A stretch of DNA of 64,000 nt from Desulfosporosinus metallidurans (GCF_001936615.1 NZ_MLBF01000008.1:1-64000), one strand, 5' to 3'. Positions 44,199 through 53,262 are shown, numbered from the stretch's first letter. Numbers and translations are program-made. Notes: a model not told the origin generated them from the sequence alone.

Positions 44199-45245
44199 AT
44201 GGAATTTTACAATCTTAACCTAGTGACTTGGTTTGAATCACAGGTTATTTATCACGCTCTTGCCCACCTAAACCGGGAGGCGTTAATACTCTGTACCCCG
44301 GCAACACCTTATGTCTGTGCAGGGTTCCATCAGGATATACCCAGTGAAGTCGATTTAAAAGCTTGTAAAGAATTCGGGATCCCCCTATTTCGTCGCGAAG
44401 TTGGAGGCGGATTAGTCTATTTAGATCACAGGCAGATTTTTTTCCAAATTGTTCTTCACCGGAAAAATCCAGACATCCCCATCAACCGGGAGCGGTTTTA
44501 CAGGAAGCTCCTCGAACCAGTAGTACAAACGCTTAGAGATTTCAACTTAGCAGCAGAGTTACGTTCACCTTGTGACTTAATTATTAACTCCAAAAAGATT
44601 TCTGGCAACGGCGCAGGTCAAATCGGAGAGTGTAATGTCTTAGTTGGGAATATTCTAATGGATTTCAATTTTGAGGTTATGTCTTCTATTATCCGTGTCC
44701 CATCAGAGGATTTCCGCCAGGAGTATTTACATCAAATGCAAGCAAACCTCACGACATTGCAGTCGGAAATGGGGAGAGCCGTATGTAAAGAGGAAGTTAT
44801 CGAAAGGCTCAAAATCAACTTCACCGGAGCCTTCTCGCTTACTTCAACCCAACTAGACAATCAGGTCCTTGAAGAAATCCGCAAACTCACCCCTATGTTT
44901 CAATCCACGGAATGGCTCATGGAAGCCGGGCGTCGCCTCCTCTATCGGGAGATTAAAGTAGCGGAAAACTGTTATATCAGAGAATACCAAGTCTCTCTTG
45001 ATGGTACTGACCTGACATGCCGTTTAGTCCTCGCTGGTCAATGTATTACCAAATTAACCATAAGTGACTCCAATCGCTTAATCCCTCCCCTACGTTTGCG
45101 GCGGTTGGAATACTCCCTCCTCGGAAAAAAGATAGATTTTAATACATTAAATGAAGCTTGTATGGAAGCACATGTCTTAAACCCCTTTCAGGCAAAAAAT
45201 CTTGCCCTTACCCTAAGCGGGAAAAACGCTGCTGGAACTGCGTGA
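44199..45245 (+). CDS. lplA: lipoate-protein ligase A-like protein
   Basis: A 348-residue BPL/LplA-fold protein with the RREVGGGLVYLD motif (residues ~67-78, usual RRxxGGGxVxxD), the SGNGAGQIG loop with an adjacent Lys (INSKKISGNG) and a C-terminal accessory domain of ~100 residues. It attaches lipoate or octanoate to lipoyl domains. The accessory domain suggests a full ligase or an sLpl-like form. It is convergent with the LipT-like gene and regulated by sigma-54, which suggests it serves the E2 or the GcvH-like carriers. Confidence 0.85.
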   Translation: MEFYNLNLVTWFESQVIYHALAHLNREALILCTPATPYVCAGFHQDIPSEVDLKACKEFGIPLFRREVGGGLVYLDHRQIFFQIVLHRKNPDIPINRERFYRKLLEPVVQTLRDFNLAAELRSPCDLIINSKKISGNGAGQIGECNVLVGNILMDFNFEVMSSIIRVPSEDFRQEYLHQMQANLTTLQSEMGRAVCKEEVIERLKINFTGAFSLTSTQLDNQVLEEIRKLTPMFQSTEWLMEAGRRLLYREIKVAENCYIREYQVSLDGTDLTCRLVLAGQCITKLTISDSNRLIPPLRLRRLEYSLLGKKIDFNTLNEACMEAHVLNPFQAKNLALTLSGKNAAGTA

Positions 45246-45278
45246 TGATCCCTTCAGTATGACGGTTAAACTACCAAT

Positions 45279-46370
45279 CTAAGTTTCAAAGTACTCTGGG
45301 AATGCAAACCAAGTTTTTCGTACTAAGACAGAAAAATCTGTCTTTTCCCAATTGGTATTATATTCTACTTTTCTTTTAAAACCCCTTTGTATAAATTCCC
45401 CAAATCTTATCAAATACTGCCGAGGATACTGTGTCAACACGTTAATGTCTCCCGTTCGAATACTGTCAACTGCTAAAGAACCCGCGATTTTCCCAGCCAC
45501 TATTGCTGGGAAAATCCCCTCTCCACTGATAGGATGAGTATGTCCTGCCGCATCCCCAACTAACATTATGTTTTTCTGTTGCATCCTTAACCGGGGTCCT
45601 CCGATAGGAATCGCTCCACCAGTCGTTCGTATCACTTCTTCACTAATCACCCCTTCTTTGAATAAATATTGTTGAAATTCTGCTAAAGCGGTTGCTACAC
45701 TGCCGCCTAAACTTAAATCAATGCTAACCCCGACATTTGCCAGATCATTTTTAGGAAAGAGCCAAGCATATCCGCCGGGAATGGATGGACTAAAGTAAAT
45801 TTGAGCCCATTGCGCCCTTTTCCTTAACTTGACCGTGATTTGCTTAGCATAGGCTAAAATTTGAGGTGGGCAGTGTATTGCCTGGGCTACCACGGATTTA
45901 GGTCCTTCCGAACCTATAATAATCCCCGCTTTAACCACGGATAATTTTCCTTGCTTATTGATTAAAACACCCTGATCCGTAACCGCTACTGCCCGTGCTT
46001 TAGTAAATAACTTAACCCCAGATTGAACCGCTCTCTCAGCTAAATAACGATCAAAGACATCCCTGTTGAGTATGTAACCAGGTGCCCGTGTTTGAGCCAC
46101 TTGTTCTCGATGAATATAGGTAACGAAACCTTCCACCCTTTGAGCTATGCAATCCGCTGGAACAGGTACTTCTGCAGCTAAACTCAATGGTACATACTCT
46201 GCACATTGAACTGGTAAACCTATTTGTTCTTTTTTGTCTAACATCAACACCGAAACCCCACCGGCAGCCGCTGTAGCCGCTGCGGAGCTACCTGCTGGGC
46301 CAGCTCCGATTACTACAACATCTGCATTAGCCAAAATAGGAAGCTCGTCAATTTCAAACTCAGCGTTCAT
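45279..46370 (-). CDS. FAD-dependent geranylgeranyl reductase-like protein (LipT type)
   Basis: A 363-residue flavoprotein with the N-terminal dinucleotide motif VVIGAGPAGSSAAATAA, the QCAEYVPLS segment, ILNRDVFDRYLA, and the second FAD motif IMLVGDAAGHTHPISGEGI. These are features of the geranylgeranyl-reductase family. Members named LipT are encoded with lipoate-assembly genes in organisms using LipS1/LipS2 and are thought to act in lipoate metabolism. Here the ATG at 46370 overlaps the stop of a ligase-like gene (ATGA), so the two are translationally coupled. The exact reaction is unknown. Confidence 0.75.
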   Translation of the reverse strand: MNAEFEIDELPILANADVVVIGAGPAGSSAAATAAAGGVSVLMLDKKEQIGLPVQCAEYVPLSLAAEVPVPADCIAQRVEGFVTYIHREQVAQTRAPGYILNRDVFDRYLAERAVQSGVKLFTKARAVAVTDQGVLINKQGKLSVVKAGIIIGSEGPKSVVAQAIHCPPQILAYAKQITVKLRKRAQWAQIYFSPSIPGGYAWLFPKNDLANVGVSIDLSLGGSVATALAEFQQYLFKEGVISEEVIRTTGGAIPIGGPRLRMQQKNIMLVGDAAGHTHPISGEGIFPAIVAGKIAGSLAVDSIRTGDINVLTQYPRQYLIRFGEFIQRGFKRKVEYNTNWEKTDFSVLVRKTWFAFPEYFET

Positions 46371-47428
46371 CTTAAGGCTCTGCGCACACATGACTCCACG
46401 TCCTGAGCACTTACACCGGGAATTTGATCCGGGTAATCCTTAAAATAAGACCTGATTATCTCCTCAATTTTGTCCCCTCCCAGGGGACAATCCTTTAAGC
46501 GGGCCTCAAGCTCAAAAATGACTGACGGATTATGGGTAAAGAAATCCCCGCTAAGTAATACGCTCTTCAAAACTCGTGCCTTTAACTCCGTCTTGGCAAC
46601 CACCCGGATTAATCCGCCTTGTGTTTTAAGGCAAGCTTCCTTTATTTCTCCCGCCTCAGTTGGTAAACTAACTTTATAAATCCATTCAGGAGAATGGAAA
46701 TACATTCTCTTCTCTCGAAATAATGCCTCTTCCCATGGATTAAGTTCGTCTCTAATAAATTGCATATCCATAACAGATGCAAATGCCGCACAAATCGCTT
46801 CTTTAATCTTGGACATATCCGGAACCTGACCAAGCTCTCTTTTAAGCCACGTTACCCGGTCCTCTACCGCGATAATATTCTTATCACTTATTTTTTCCAT
46901 TGGAATTTTAAGTACCTTGACCATGCTCTCAACGTCAAAATCAACGAGTAAAGAACATTGGAAGATAAAGGCATTGCCTAATTCGGCTCCCCCTGTACCG
47001 CAGATCTTACGATTACCAACTTGAATATCGTTACGGGGCCGGAACGTTGCCTTTACACCAAGATCGGCTAAAGCTTTGACCATAACGTCACACAGCAACT
47101 TATAAACCTCATCGAGATTTCTTCCCGCCAGCCAATCCTTACCCGCATATATTTCCCATCCTAGTTCGGACGATCCCCAAAAAATTGCTCCCCCTCCTGT
47201 GATACGACGGTTGATTTCAATATTTTCTCTCCGACAATATTCTTCATCAATTTCTAACTCTACCGCTTGATGTAAACCCAATAGCGCACAACGGGGAGAA
47301 AATTGGAGAAACCGCAATGTATTCGGGCATTTTCCTGCGCTTCGGGAAGCAAGCAGGACCTCGTCCAAAGCCATGTGGTCGGCCGAATTTAATGGATTAT
47401 TGTCAATTAGTCGCCAATTCATCATCAC
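46367..47428 (-). CDS. lplA: second lipoate-protein ligase-like protein
   Basis: A 353-residue LplA-fold protein, only distantly similar to the one at 44.2 kb. It has RRITGGGAIFWGSSELGW (the ligase loop, with FW in place of VxHD) and NRKICGTGGAELG with the conserved Lys, and the C-terminal accessory region ends in a helix rich in acidic residues. It is expressed from a sigma-54 promoter at 47636 and coupled to the LipT-like gene. Two different ligases in one regulon suggest distinct target proteins, for example E2 versus the GcvH-like carriers. Confidence 0.85.
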   Translation of the reverse strand: MMMNWRLIDNNPLNSADHMALDEVLLASRSAGKCPNTLRFLQFSPRCALLGLHQAVELEIDEEYCRRENIEINRRITGGGAIFWGSSELGWEIYAGKDWLAGRNLDEVYKLLCDVMVKALADLGVKATFRPRNDIQVGNRKICGTGGAELGNAFIFQCSLLVDFDVESMVKVLKIPMEKISDKNIIAVEDRVTWLKRELGQVPDMSKIKEAICAAFASVMDMQFIRDELNPWEEALFREKRMYFHSPEWIYKVSLPTEAGEIKEACLKTQGGLIRVVAKTELKARVLKSVLLSGDFFTHNPSVIFELEARLKDCPLGGDKIEEIIRSYFKDYPDQIPGVSAQDVESCVRRALR

Positions 47429-47470
47429 TAAAGTCCTCCTTTATTTTGATTTAGATGTTTGTTGATCATG

Positions 47471-47512
47471 TCCACTGTTCGATTTTCGAACAGTGGACGA
47501 AAATCGAACAGT
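47471..47512. promoter_or_regulatory. nested activator sites between the ligase and DUF6506 genes
   Basis: A 27-base palindrome with 12-base perfect arms (TCCACTGTTCGA, centre TTT, 47471-47497) overlaps a second inverted repeat with 14-base arms (CTGTTCGATTTTCG at 47475-47488 and its complement at 47499-47512). It lies about 125 bases inside the ligase-side sigma-54 promoter and 160-200 bases from the divergent one, so it could serve both. Confidence 0.65.
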
Positions 47513-47635
47513 GAATAGTGCCTCTTTTTATTAAGACACGTTGTAATTTAGCCAATTTTAGCCTTCGGATAGTACGAAGGTCGGCATTATCTTCTTTTTT
47601 TATTTTCATCCCTATATCTTTTTTATTTCTATGAA

Positions 47636-47651
47636 TGCAATTCATATGCCA
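47636..47651 (-). promoter_or_regulatory. sigma-54 promoter of the ligase-LipT operon
   Basis: On the minus strand TGGCAT, ATGAA, TTGCA. It is one arm of a 19-base perfect inverted repeat whose other arm is the divergent promoter at 47669. Confidence 0.85.
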
Positions 47652-47668
47652 AGCCCAATGAAACTTCT

Positions 47669-47684
47669 TGGCATATGAATTGCA
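47669..47684 (+). promoter_or_regulatory. divergent sigma-54 promoter of the DUF6506 gene
   Basis: TGGCAT, ATGAA, TTGCA on the plus strand, identical in sequence to the minus-strand promoter 17 bases to its left. It drives the DUF6506 gene starting at 47778. Confidence 0.85.
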
Positions 47685-47777
47685 TGTTTATTATAGTTAT
47701 CACAGGTTGCTGCTTGTTTTCCTGTTCTACTCTGTGAATCTCAAACTAAATTTAAGTATGGAGAGGATGTGATTTAA

Positions 47778-48086
47778 TTGTCATTAAAAGCCGCCTTTAT
47801 TTTTCTTGCACCTCAAGCCAACCCTTCACAACATCAAGCGGAGATTCAAACCCCACAGGTTACCCTACTTATACGGGGAGTCCAAAATTACCAAGAAGCT
47901 GTTCATCTTGCACAACAACTGGTTACTGAAGGAGTTCAGGCGTTGGAATTATGCGGAGGATTTGGTAACATTGGAACGGCAAAAATTGTTGAAGCTGTAG
48001 AACATAAAATCCCAGTGGGTACAGTACGATTTGATTGCCACCCCGGGTTGAGCGGAAAAAGCGGGGATGATCTATTCCAAACTTAA
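47778..48086 (+). CDS. DUF6506 family protein
   Basis: A 102-residue protein with the DUF6506 pattern: KAAFIFLAP near the start, a TLLIRGVQNYQEAVHLAQQLV block, ALELCGGFGN and a terminal VGTVRFDCHPG. The function of the family is unknown. It starts at TTG 47778 with GAGAGG upstream. Its sigma-54 promoter makes it part of the acetoin/lipoate regulon rather than of the thiamine operon that follows. Confidence 0.75.
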   Translation: MSLKAAFIFLAPQANPSQHQAEIQTPQVTLLIRGVQNYQEAVHLAQQLVTEGVQALELCGGFGNIGTAKIVEAVEHKIPVGTVRFDCHPGLSGKSGDDLFQT

Positions 48087-48216
48087 CCACCAAGGGCTGT
48101 GAGGATAAATCACTAATGTTCACAGGATTTATTTACACCTCTACCTATTAGTTATATAATGGGGATTAATACTTACTAGGATAAGTATTAATCCCACTCA
48201 ACTAAATACGTCGTAT

Positions 48217-48297
48217 GCTAGGGGTGCCCCTCGGGGCTGAGATGAGGAAACTCGATCCCTTTGAACCTGATCTGGTTAATACCAGCGGAGGAAAGCT
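48217..48297 (+). promoter_or_regulatory. TPP riboswitch upstream of the thiamine operon
   Basis: The conserved elements are all present in order: GGGGTGCCC, GGGGCTGAGATGA, CCCTTTGAACCTGATCTGG, TAATACCAGCG and GAGGAAA. It controls thiSGHFEC, presumably by transcription termination at the hairpin 24 bases downstream. The preceding 48087-48216 holds the promoter region and no gene. Confidence 0.96.
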
Positions 48298-48320
48298 AAT
48301 CGTTATGCTTATAGAAGTAT

Positions 48321-48356
48321 AAATGAGAATTGCTTACCACAGTTCTCATTTTTTTA
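48321..48356 (+). terminator. riboswitch expression-platform terminator
   Basis: AAATGAGAA pairs with TTCTCATTT around a 13-base loop and runs into seven or more T residues. It ends transcription when TPP is bound. Confidence 0.88.
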
Positions 48357-48439
48357 TATCTTTATCCTCCCTAGTACCATGACAGTAAGACGGGAACCCC
48401 GGCAAACACATACGTGATCAAGGGAAAGGAGGGCTGTAC

Positions 48440-48640
48440 GTGCAAATTGTTGTCAACGGTGAAGCGCAGGAAATCCCCTTAGAATGTACCGTCTTCCAGT
48501 TACTTACTGACAATGCGGTGACCCTCAAAGCGGCGGTCGTAGAGCTCAATGGGAAAATTCTGAAGCAAGAACATTGGCAGAGTACTCTTTTGCAGGCTGA
48601 CGACCGTTTGGAAATCTTAATTTTTATGGGAGGTGGCTGA
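48440..48640 (+). CDS. thiS: thiamine biosynthesis sulfur carrier ThiS
   Basis: A 66-residue ubiquitin-like carrier ending in Gly-Gly(-Gly), the C-terminus that ThiF adenylylates and that carries thiocarboxylate sulfur to ThiG. It starts at GTG 48440 behind AAAGGAGGGC. It is the first gene of the operon; thiG starts a few bases after its stop. Confidence 0.92.
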   Translation: MQIVVNGEAQEIPLECTVFQLLTDNAVTLKAAVVELNGKILKQEHWQSTLLQADDRLEILIFMGGG

Positions 48641-48644
48641 TACC

Positions 48645-49448
48645 GTGAACGATACCATACAGAGTGTTAATCCATCGGATGACAGTTTACTCATCGGAGG
48701 AGCGAATTTGCACAGCAGACTGTTCGTAGGAACCGGCAAATTTTCGTCTCATGAAATAGTGCCTCAGGTGCTGGAAGCGAGCGGCAGCCAAGTGGTAACT
48801 ATGGCTTTGCGCCGGGTCGATTGGAAAAACCCCCAAGAGAATATTCTCAACTACATGCCCCCAAACACCATTTTATTACCCAACACCTCCGGTGCGCGCA
48901 CAGCTGAAGAAGCCGTGCGCATCGCTCGCTTGGCTCAAGCAGCAGGCTGCGGGAATTGGGTAAAAATTGAGGTTGTACAGGATCAGCGTTACCTATTGCC
49001 GGATAATTGGGAGACGCTACGGGCCACGGAACAACTTGTCAAGGAAGGTTTTGTGGTACTGCCTTACATGAGTCCAGATCTGGGTGCCGCTAGGCGCCTG
49101 CAGGATGCCGGGGCGTCAGCCATCATGCCCCTAGGAGCTCCTATTGGCAGCAACAGAGGTTTGCAAACCAAAGAACTCATCCGGATTCTGATCGAAGAGA
49201 TTTCTCTGCCGATCATTGTCGATGCGGGCATTGGACGACCCTCAGAGGCAGCCGAGGCTATGGAAATGGGTGCAGCCGCAGTGCTTGTGAATACTGCGAT
49301 TGCCACGGCAGGAGATCCGGTGTTCATGGCTCAGGCCTTCCGCTTAGCCGTAACCGCAGGACGTATGGGCTATTTAGCGGGACCGGGTGAACGACGGATC
49401 GAAGCCGCTGCTTCCTCCCCCTTAACCGGCTTTTTGCAGGAGGGTTAA
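48645..49448 (+). CDS. thiG: thiazole synthase ThiG
   Basis: A 267-residue TIM-barrel enzyme that forms the thiazole phosphate from deoxyxylulose phosphate, dehydroglycine and ThiS-thiocarboxylate. Landmarks are [18 protein letters not shown] with [23 protein letters not shown] in part, Lys in WVKIEVV, and the phosphate-binding ends [10 protein letters not shown] and [14 protein letters not shown]. The start is taken as GTG 48645, 11 bases after GGAGG; an earlier GTG at 48633 would lie inside that signal. Confidence 0.96.
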   Translation: MNDTIQSVNPSDDSLLIGGANLHSRLFVGTGKFSSHEIVPQVLEASGSQVVTMALRRVDWKNPQENILNYMPPNTILLPNTSGARTAEEAVRIARLAQAAGCGNWVKIEVVQDQRYLLPDNWETLRATEQLVKEGFVVLPYMSPDLGAARRLQDAGASAIMPLGAPIGSNRGLQTKELIRILIEEISLPIIVDAGIGRPSEAAEAMEMGAAAVLVNTAIATAGDPVFMAQAFRLAVTAGRMGYLAGPGERRIEAAASSPLTGFLQEG

Positions 49449-49451
49449 CGG

Positions 49452-50582
49452 ATGTTTTACGAGCAAATCACGGAATGGCAACCCAGGCTCACCGAGTCGA
49501 ATTGGGCAAGTTTTAGGGGCGCCGATGTCGAGCGAGTGTTGGCCCGAGAGACTCTTCGCCCTCAAGATTTAGCGGTCTTGCTTTCCCCAGCTGCCCTATC
49601 TTACTTGGAACCCATGGCCAAAAAGGCTCAGGCTTTAACCATCCGCAATTTTGGCCGCACGATGGGTTTGTTTACTCCTCTGTATCTCGCTAATTTTTGT
49701 AGTAACCAATGCGTCTATTGTAGTTTCCATGCTGGCAATAAGATTGTACGCTGCAAGCTAACCGTCGAACAAGCCCTTAAGGAAGGGAAAGCCATCTCGT
49801 CGACTGGGCTACAGCATTTGCTGCTCTTGACGGGAGAATCTCGCACCCAAAGCGGACCCGCTTACATGGAAGAATGTGTCCATGCTTTGCGGCCCATGTT
49901 TGCCTCTCTGGGGCTTGAAGTTTATCCGTTATCCACTGAGGAATACCGACGTTTATACGAGGCAGGGATTGATTCTGTCACTCTCTTTCAAGAAACCTAC
50001 GATGAAATCACCTATGCGGAGGTACACCCCGCCGGGCCCAAGCGCAATTATCACTACCGCTTGGAGGCACCAGACCGAGCGTGTGAAGCCGGAATCTCTG
50101 CCGTAAACATAGGAGCACTCTTGGGTCTCTCAGACTGGCGGCGGGATGCATTTTATTCGGCTCTCCATGCTGATTACTTGCAAAGGACTTATCCCGGGGT
50201 TGAAGTCGCGCTCTCTGTGCCGCGCCTCAGACCCTATGCCGGCAGTTTTCACTCCTCTGCTGCACCCGTTACGGATGCTCTCTTCGTCCAAATTATCTTG
50301 GCTTACCGGCTATTTCTACCCCGGGCGGGACTTACTTTATCCACCCGGGAAAGTCCGCAAATGCGCGAAAATCTACTCCCCCTCGGAATCACCCGAATGT
50401 CAGCCGGCGCTCTCACTTCGGTCGGTGGTTATAGTGATACAGCCAACGTAGGCAGCGCACAATTTGAAATTGCCGACGAACGATCCGTCCCTGAAGTGGT
50501 ACGCATGATCCGGGCCAAAGGCTATCTGCCCTCTTTTTGCGACTGGGTGAATATGCGAGAAAAGGATGCTGTCGGACTATGA
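49452..50582 (+). CDS. thiH: 2-iminoacetate synthase ThiH
   Basis: A 376-residue radical SAM tyrosine lyase that makes dehydroglycine for ThiG, the anaerobic route. The cluster motif is CSNQCVYCSFHAGNKI near residues 84-99, with LLLTGESRTQSG and the ALTSVGGYSDTA end. Use of ThiH rather than the oxygen-dependent ThiO agrees with an anaerobe. Its stop overlaps the thiF start (ATGA). Confidence 0.96.
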   Translation: MFYEQITEWQPRLTESNWASFRGADVERVLARETLRPQDLAVLLSPAALSYLEPMAKKAQALTIRNFGRTMGLFTPLYLANFCSNQCVYCSFHAGNKIVRCKLTVEQALKEGKAISSTGLQHLLLLTGESRTQSGPAYMEECVHALRPMFASLGLEVYPLSTEEYRRLYEAGIDSVTLFQETYDEITYAEVHPAGPKRNYHYRLEAPDRACEAGISAVNIGALLGLSDWRRDAFYSALHADYLQRTYPGVEVALSVPRLRPYAGSFHSSAAPVTDALFVQIILAYRLFLPRAGLTLSTRESPQMRENLLPLGITRMSAGALTSVGGYSDTANVGSAQFEIADERSVPEVVRMIRAKGYLPSFCDWVNMREKDAVGL

Positions 50583-51202
50583 ATCCTTTAATAACCGGAT
50601 TGGCCGAGACATTGCCTCCAGAACAATTAGCTAAGATCCAACAAACAGCCGTAGGGATCGCCGGTTTAGGGGGCTTAGGCTCCAATGTCGCTTGGCACTT
50701 AGTGCGCAGTGGGTTTTCACACCTTGTCTTGGCCGATTTCGACCGCGTAGAGGCCAGCAACCTAAATCGACAAGTCTATTTCCCTGATCAATTAGGGCTT
50801 TTGAAAACCGAGGCCCTAGCTGAGAACCTATTAAAGATCAACCCCGACTTAGACTTGGAATTGTGGCCGATTCTCGTGACATCAGATAATGTCCAGTCGA
50901 TATTTGGGCAGTGTACGGTGTGGGTAGAGGGATTTGACCAGACCCCCTCTAAGAAAATGTTCGTTGAAGAAGGTTTGGCATCTGGGAAGAAAATTATCTG
51001 CGCATCCGGACTAGCTGGCTGGGGAGACACGGATGCAATCCATACTAAACACTGGGGTTCTGGCTTATCAGTCGTCGGTGATTTTTGCACAACTGTAGCG
51101 GAAGATCAACCGCCACTCTCTCCCCGCGTCGGTGTTGTCGCGGCTAAACAAGCCAATTTAGTGTTGTCGTGGGTACTGGACGAAGGAAGTGATCTATTAT
51201 GA
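50579..51202 (+). CDS. thiF: ThiS adenylyltransferase ThiF
   Basis: A 207-residue E1-like enzyme activating ThiS. The nucleotide motif is GIAGLGGLGSNVAWHL, followed by DFDRVEASNLNRQ. It starts at ATG 50579, overlapping the thiH stop by four bases; the longer frame from 50537 is spurious. The next gene, thiE, overlaps in the same way. The protein is shorter than MoeB and lacks the C-terminal rhodanese domain, as is usual for the thi-operon form. Confidence 0.94.
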   Translation: MNPLITGLAETLPPEQLAKIQQTAVGIAGLGGLGSNVAWHLVRSGFSHLVLADFDRVEASNLNRQVYFPDQLGLLKTEALAENLLKINPDLDLELWPILVTSDNVQSIFGQCTVWVEGFDQTPSKKMFVEEGLASGKKIICASGLAGWGDTDAIHTKHWGSGLSVVGDFCTTVAEDQPPLSPRVGVVAAKQANLVLSWVLDEGSDLL

Positions 51203-51840
51203 ATGAAATACCTTGCCTTCCAGCAGGCATCTATGCCCTCACCTCCGAACTCCACTCTCAAGGTCGCAGCAATCTTGAGGTGGCCGGTGAAATTTTGGCT
51301 GCTGGCGTCCCGATCCTTCAGTACCGGGAAAAAGCCAAAAAAGTTAGGATCATGTATGAGGAGTGTCTAGCGCTGCGGACTATGACCCAACAATATGGTG
51401 CTTTGTTCATTATCAACGACCACTTAGATCTGGCTCTTGCCGTAGGCGCTGATGGTGTGCATATTGGGCAAGACGACTTGCCCTTGTCAAAGGTACGTGA
51501 GTTAATTGGCCCCGATCTCATGATTGGAGTTTCTACCCATTCACCAGCTCAAGCAAGGGCGGCTGTAAAGGACGGCGCAGATTACATCGGAGTAGGACCT
51601 TTATTTGCCACCCATACCAAAATCGATGTGTGTGATCCGGTAGGACTGGACTATTTAGACTACGTCGTCAAGAATCTGGAGATCCCGTTCGTCGCAATCG
51701 GCGGCATCAAAGAGCATAATCTAGCCGAAGTTGTCAAGGCGGGAGCTCGGACCGTCGCCTTAGTCACCGAGATTGTGGGCAATCCAGACATTCCGGGCAA
51801 AATAAAGGATTTACAACGCATTATGGAGACACAGACCTAA
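51199..51840 (+). CDS. thiE: thiamine-phosphate synthase ThiE
   Basis: A 213-residue TIM-barrel enzyme joining the pyrimidine and thiazole moieties. Landmarks are ILQYREKAKK, FIINDHLDLALAVGADGVHIGQDDLP, IGVSTHS, YIGVGPLFATHTK and VAIGGI. It overlaps thiF by four bases. Confidence 0.96.
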   Translation: MNEIPCLPAGIYALTSELHSQGRSNLEVAGEILAAGVPILQYREKAKKVRIMYEECLALRTMTQQYGALFIINDHLDLALAVGADGVHIGQDDLPLSKVRELIGPDLMIGVSTHSPAQARAAVKDGADYIGVGPLFATHTKIDVCDPVGLDYLDYVVKNLEIPFVAIGGIKEHNLAEVVKAGARTVALVTEIVGNPDIPGKIKDLQRIMETQT

Positions 51841-51875
51841 GCGCAGTATGAAGTATAGAGAAAGAGTGTGATTAG

Positions 51876-53153
51876 ATGAGTACACAAATGGAACAGGCCA
51901 AAAACGGAGTCATTACGGCGGCAATGCAAACGGTCGCTGCCAAAGAGGGGCTGACTGCTGAGGAAATTAGACTTCGAGTGGCGGCGGGCAGCATTGTCAT
52001 CCCAGCTAACCACAATCATACATCGTTAAGTCCCGAGGGCGTCGGTCTTGGACTTAAGACGAAAGTTAATGTCAATTTGGGTATCTCCCCGGATTGTGCC
52101 AACCTCGATAGTGAACTGGCCAAAGTACGCATGGCTCTGGACATGAAAGCGGAAGCGATTATGGATCTCAGCAACTACGGTAAAACCGTCGAATTTCGCC
52201 ACCGGCTCATCAACATGTCCCCAGCTATGATCGGTTCGGTTCCTATGTATGATGCCCTTGGCTATTTAGATAAAAAGTTGGAAGACATTACACCCCAAGA
52301 GTTCTTAGCCGTGGTAGAACAGCACGCCCGAGACGGGGTTGATTTTGTAACCATCCACGCTGGCATAAACAGGGAAACCGGCCGGCACTTTCAACAAACC
52401 TCCCGCGTCACCAACATCGTCTCCCGAGGCGGGTCCCTACTGTATGCCTGGATGGAATTAACCGGGAAGGAGAACCCTTTTTATGAGTATTTCGATGATC
52501 TCCTAGATATATGCGCAGAATACGACGTGACCTTGAGTCTAGGGGATGCCTGTCGACCGGGAAGCATAGCCGATGCCACAGACGGAGCCCAAATTTCGGA
52601 ATTGATCGTGATGGGAGAGCTAACCCAAAGAGCCTGGAAACGCAATGTTCAAGTCATGATTGAAGGACCGGGCCACGTTCCCTTGCATGAAATTGTGGCC
52701 AATGTCCAGTTGGCGAAAAAACTTTGCCATGGAGCACCCTTTTACATTTTAGGGCCGTTAGTCACCGACGTTGCTCCCGGTTACGATCACATCACCAGTG
52801 CAATCGGCGGAGCTTTAGCCGCTTCGGTTGGAGCAGATTTTCTCTGCTATGTGACACCAGCCGAACACCTTCGTCTTCCCACTTTGGATGACGTGCGTGA
52901 AGGAATCGTTGCAGTCAAGATTGCAGCTCATAGCGGGGATATCGCCAAAGGGATTCCCGGAGCCGCCGAATGGGACCGGGAGATGAGTCAGGCCAGACAA
53001 GATTTAGATTGGGAGAAAATGTTTGACTTAGCCTTGGACCGGGAAAAACCGGAGCGTTATCGTAAAGAATCCGCCCCTGAGCATCAGGATAGCTGCACCA
53101 TGTGCGGGGAAATGTGTTCGATGCGCCTCATGAACCGTATTATGGACAAATAG
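51876..53153 (+). CDS. thiC: phosphomethylpyrimidine synthase ThiC
   Basis: A 425-residue radical SAM enzyme converting aminoimidazole ribotide to HMP phosphate. The C-terminal CxxCxxxxC motif ([11 protein letters not shown]) binds the cluster, and [13 protein letters not shown] and [18 protein letters not shown] are typical. This short form lacks the long N-terminal extension of E. coli ThiC, as in many Firmicutes. A 165-base relic of a second copy is present at 21.9-22.1 kb. Confidence 0.97.
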   Translation: MSTQMEQAKNGVITAAMQTVAAKEGLTAEEIRLRVAAGSIVIPANHNHTSLSPEGVGLGLKTKVNVNLGISPDCANLDSELAKVRMALDMKAEAIMDLSNYGKTVEFRHRLINMSPAMIGSVPMYDALGYLDKKLEDITPQEFLAVVEQHARDGVDFVTIHAGINRETGRHFQQTSRVTNIVSRGGSLLYAWMELTGKENPFYEYFDDLLDICAEYDVTLSLGDACRPGSIADATDGAQISELIVMGELTQRAWKRNVQVMIEGPGHVPLHEIVANVQLAKKLCHGAPFYILGPLVTDVAPGYDHITSAIGGALAASVGADFLCYVTPAEHLRLPTLDDVREGIVAVKIAAHSGDIAKGIPGAAEWDREMSQARQDLDWEKMFDLALDREKPERYRKESAPEHQDSCTMCGEMCSMRLMNRIMDK

Positions 53154-53173
53154 ATTTTATAGAACTACACGGT

Positions 53174-53262
53174 ATAAAGAAAACTTGGCTAGCGCCAAGC
53201 CTCGGCGAAGGCGGTCGCCTTAGTTGCTCTGCCACCTGAAATTAATACTTTCTGATTGGTAC
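53174..53262. repeat. terminator-associated dispersed repeat, copy 2
   Basis: Second copy of the ~90-base element at 16937-17027, in the same orientation on the plus strand and again placed directly before a terminator hairpin. The first 53 positions carry a single difference (compensating nothing in the inner hairpins); the rest is about 80% identical with a short gap. Confidence 0.6.
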
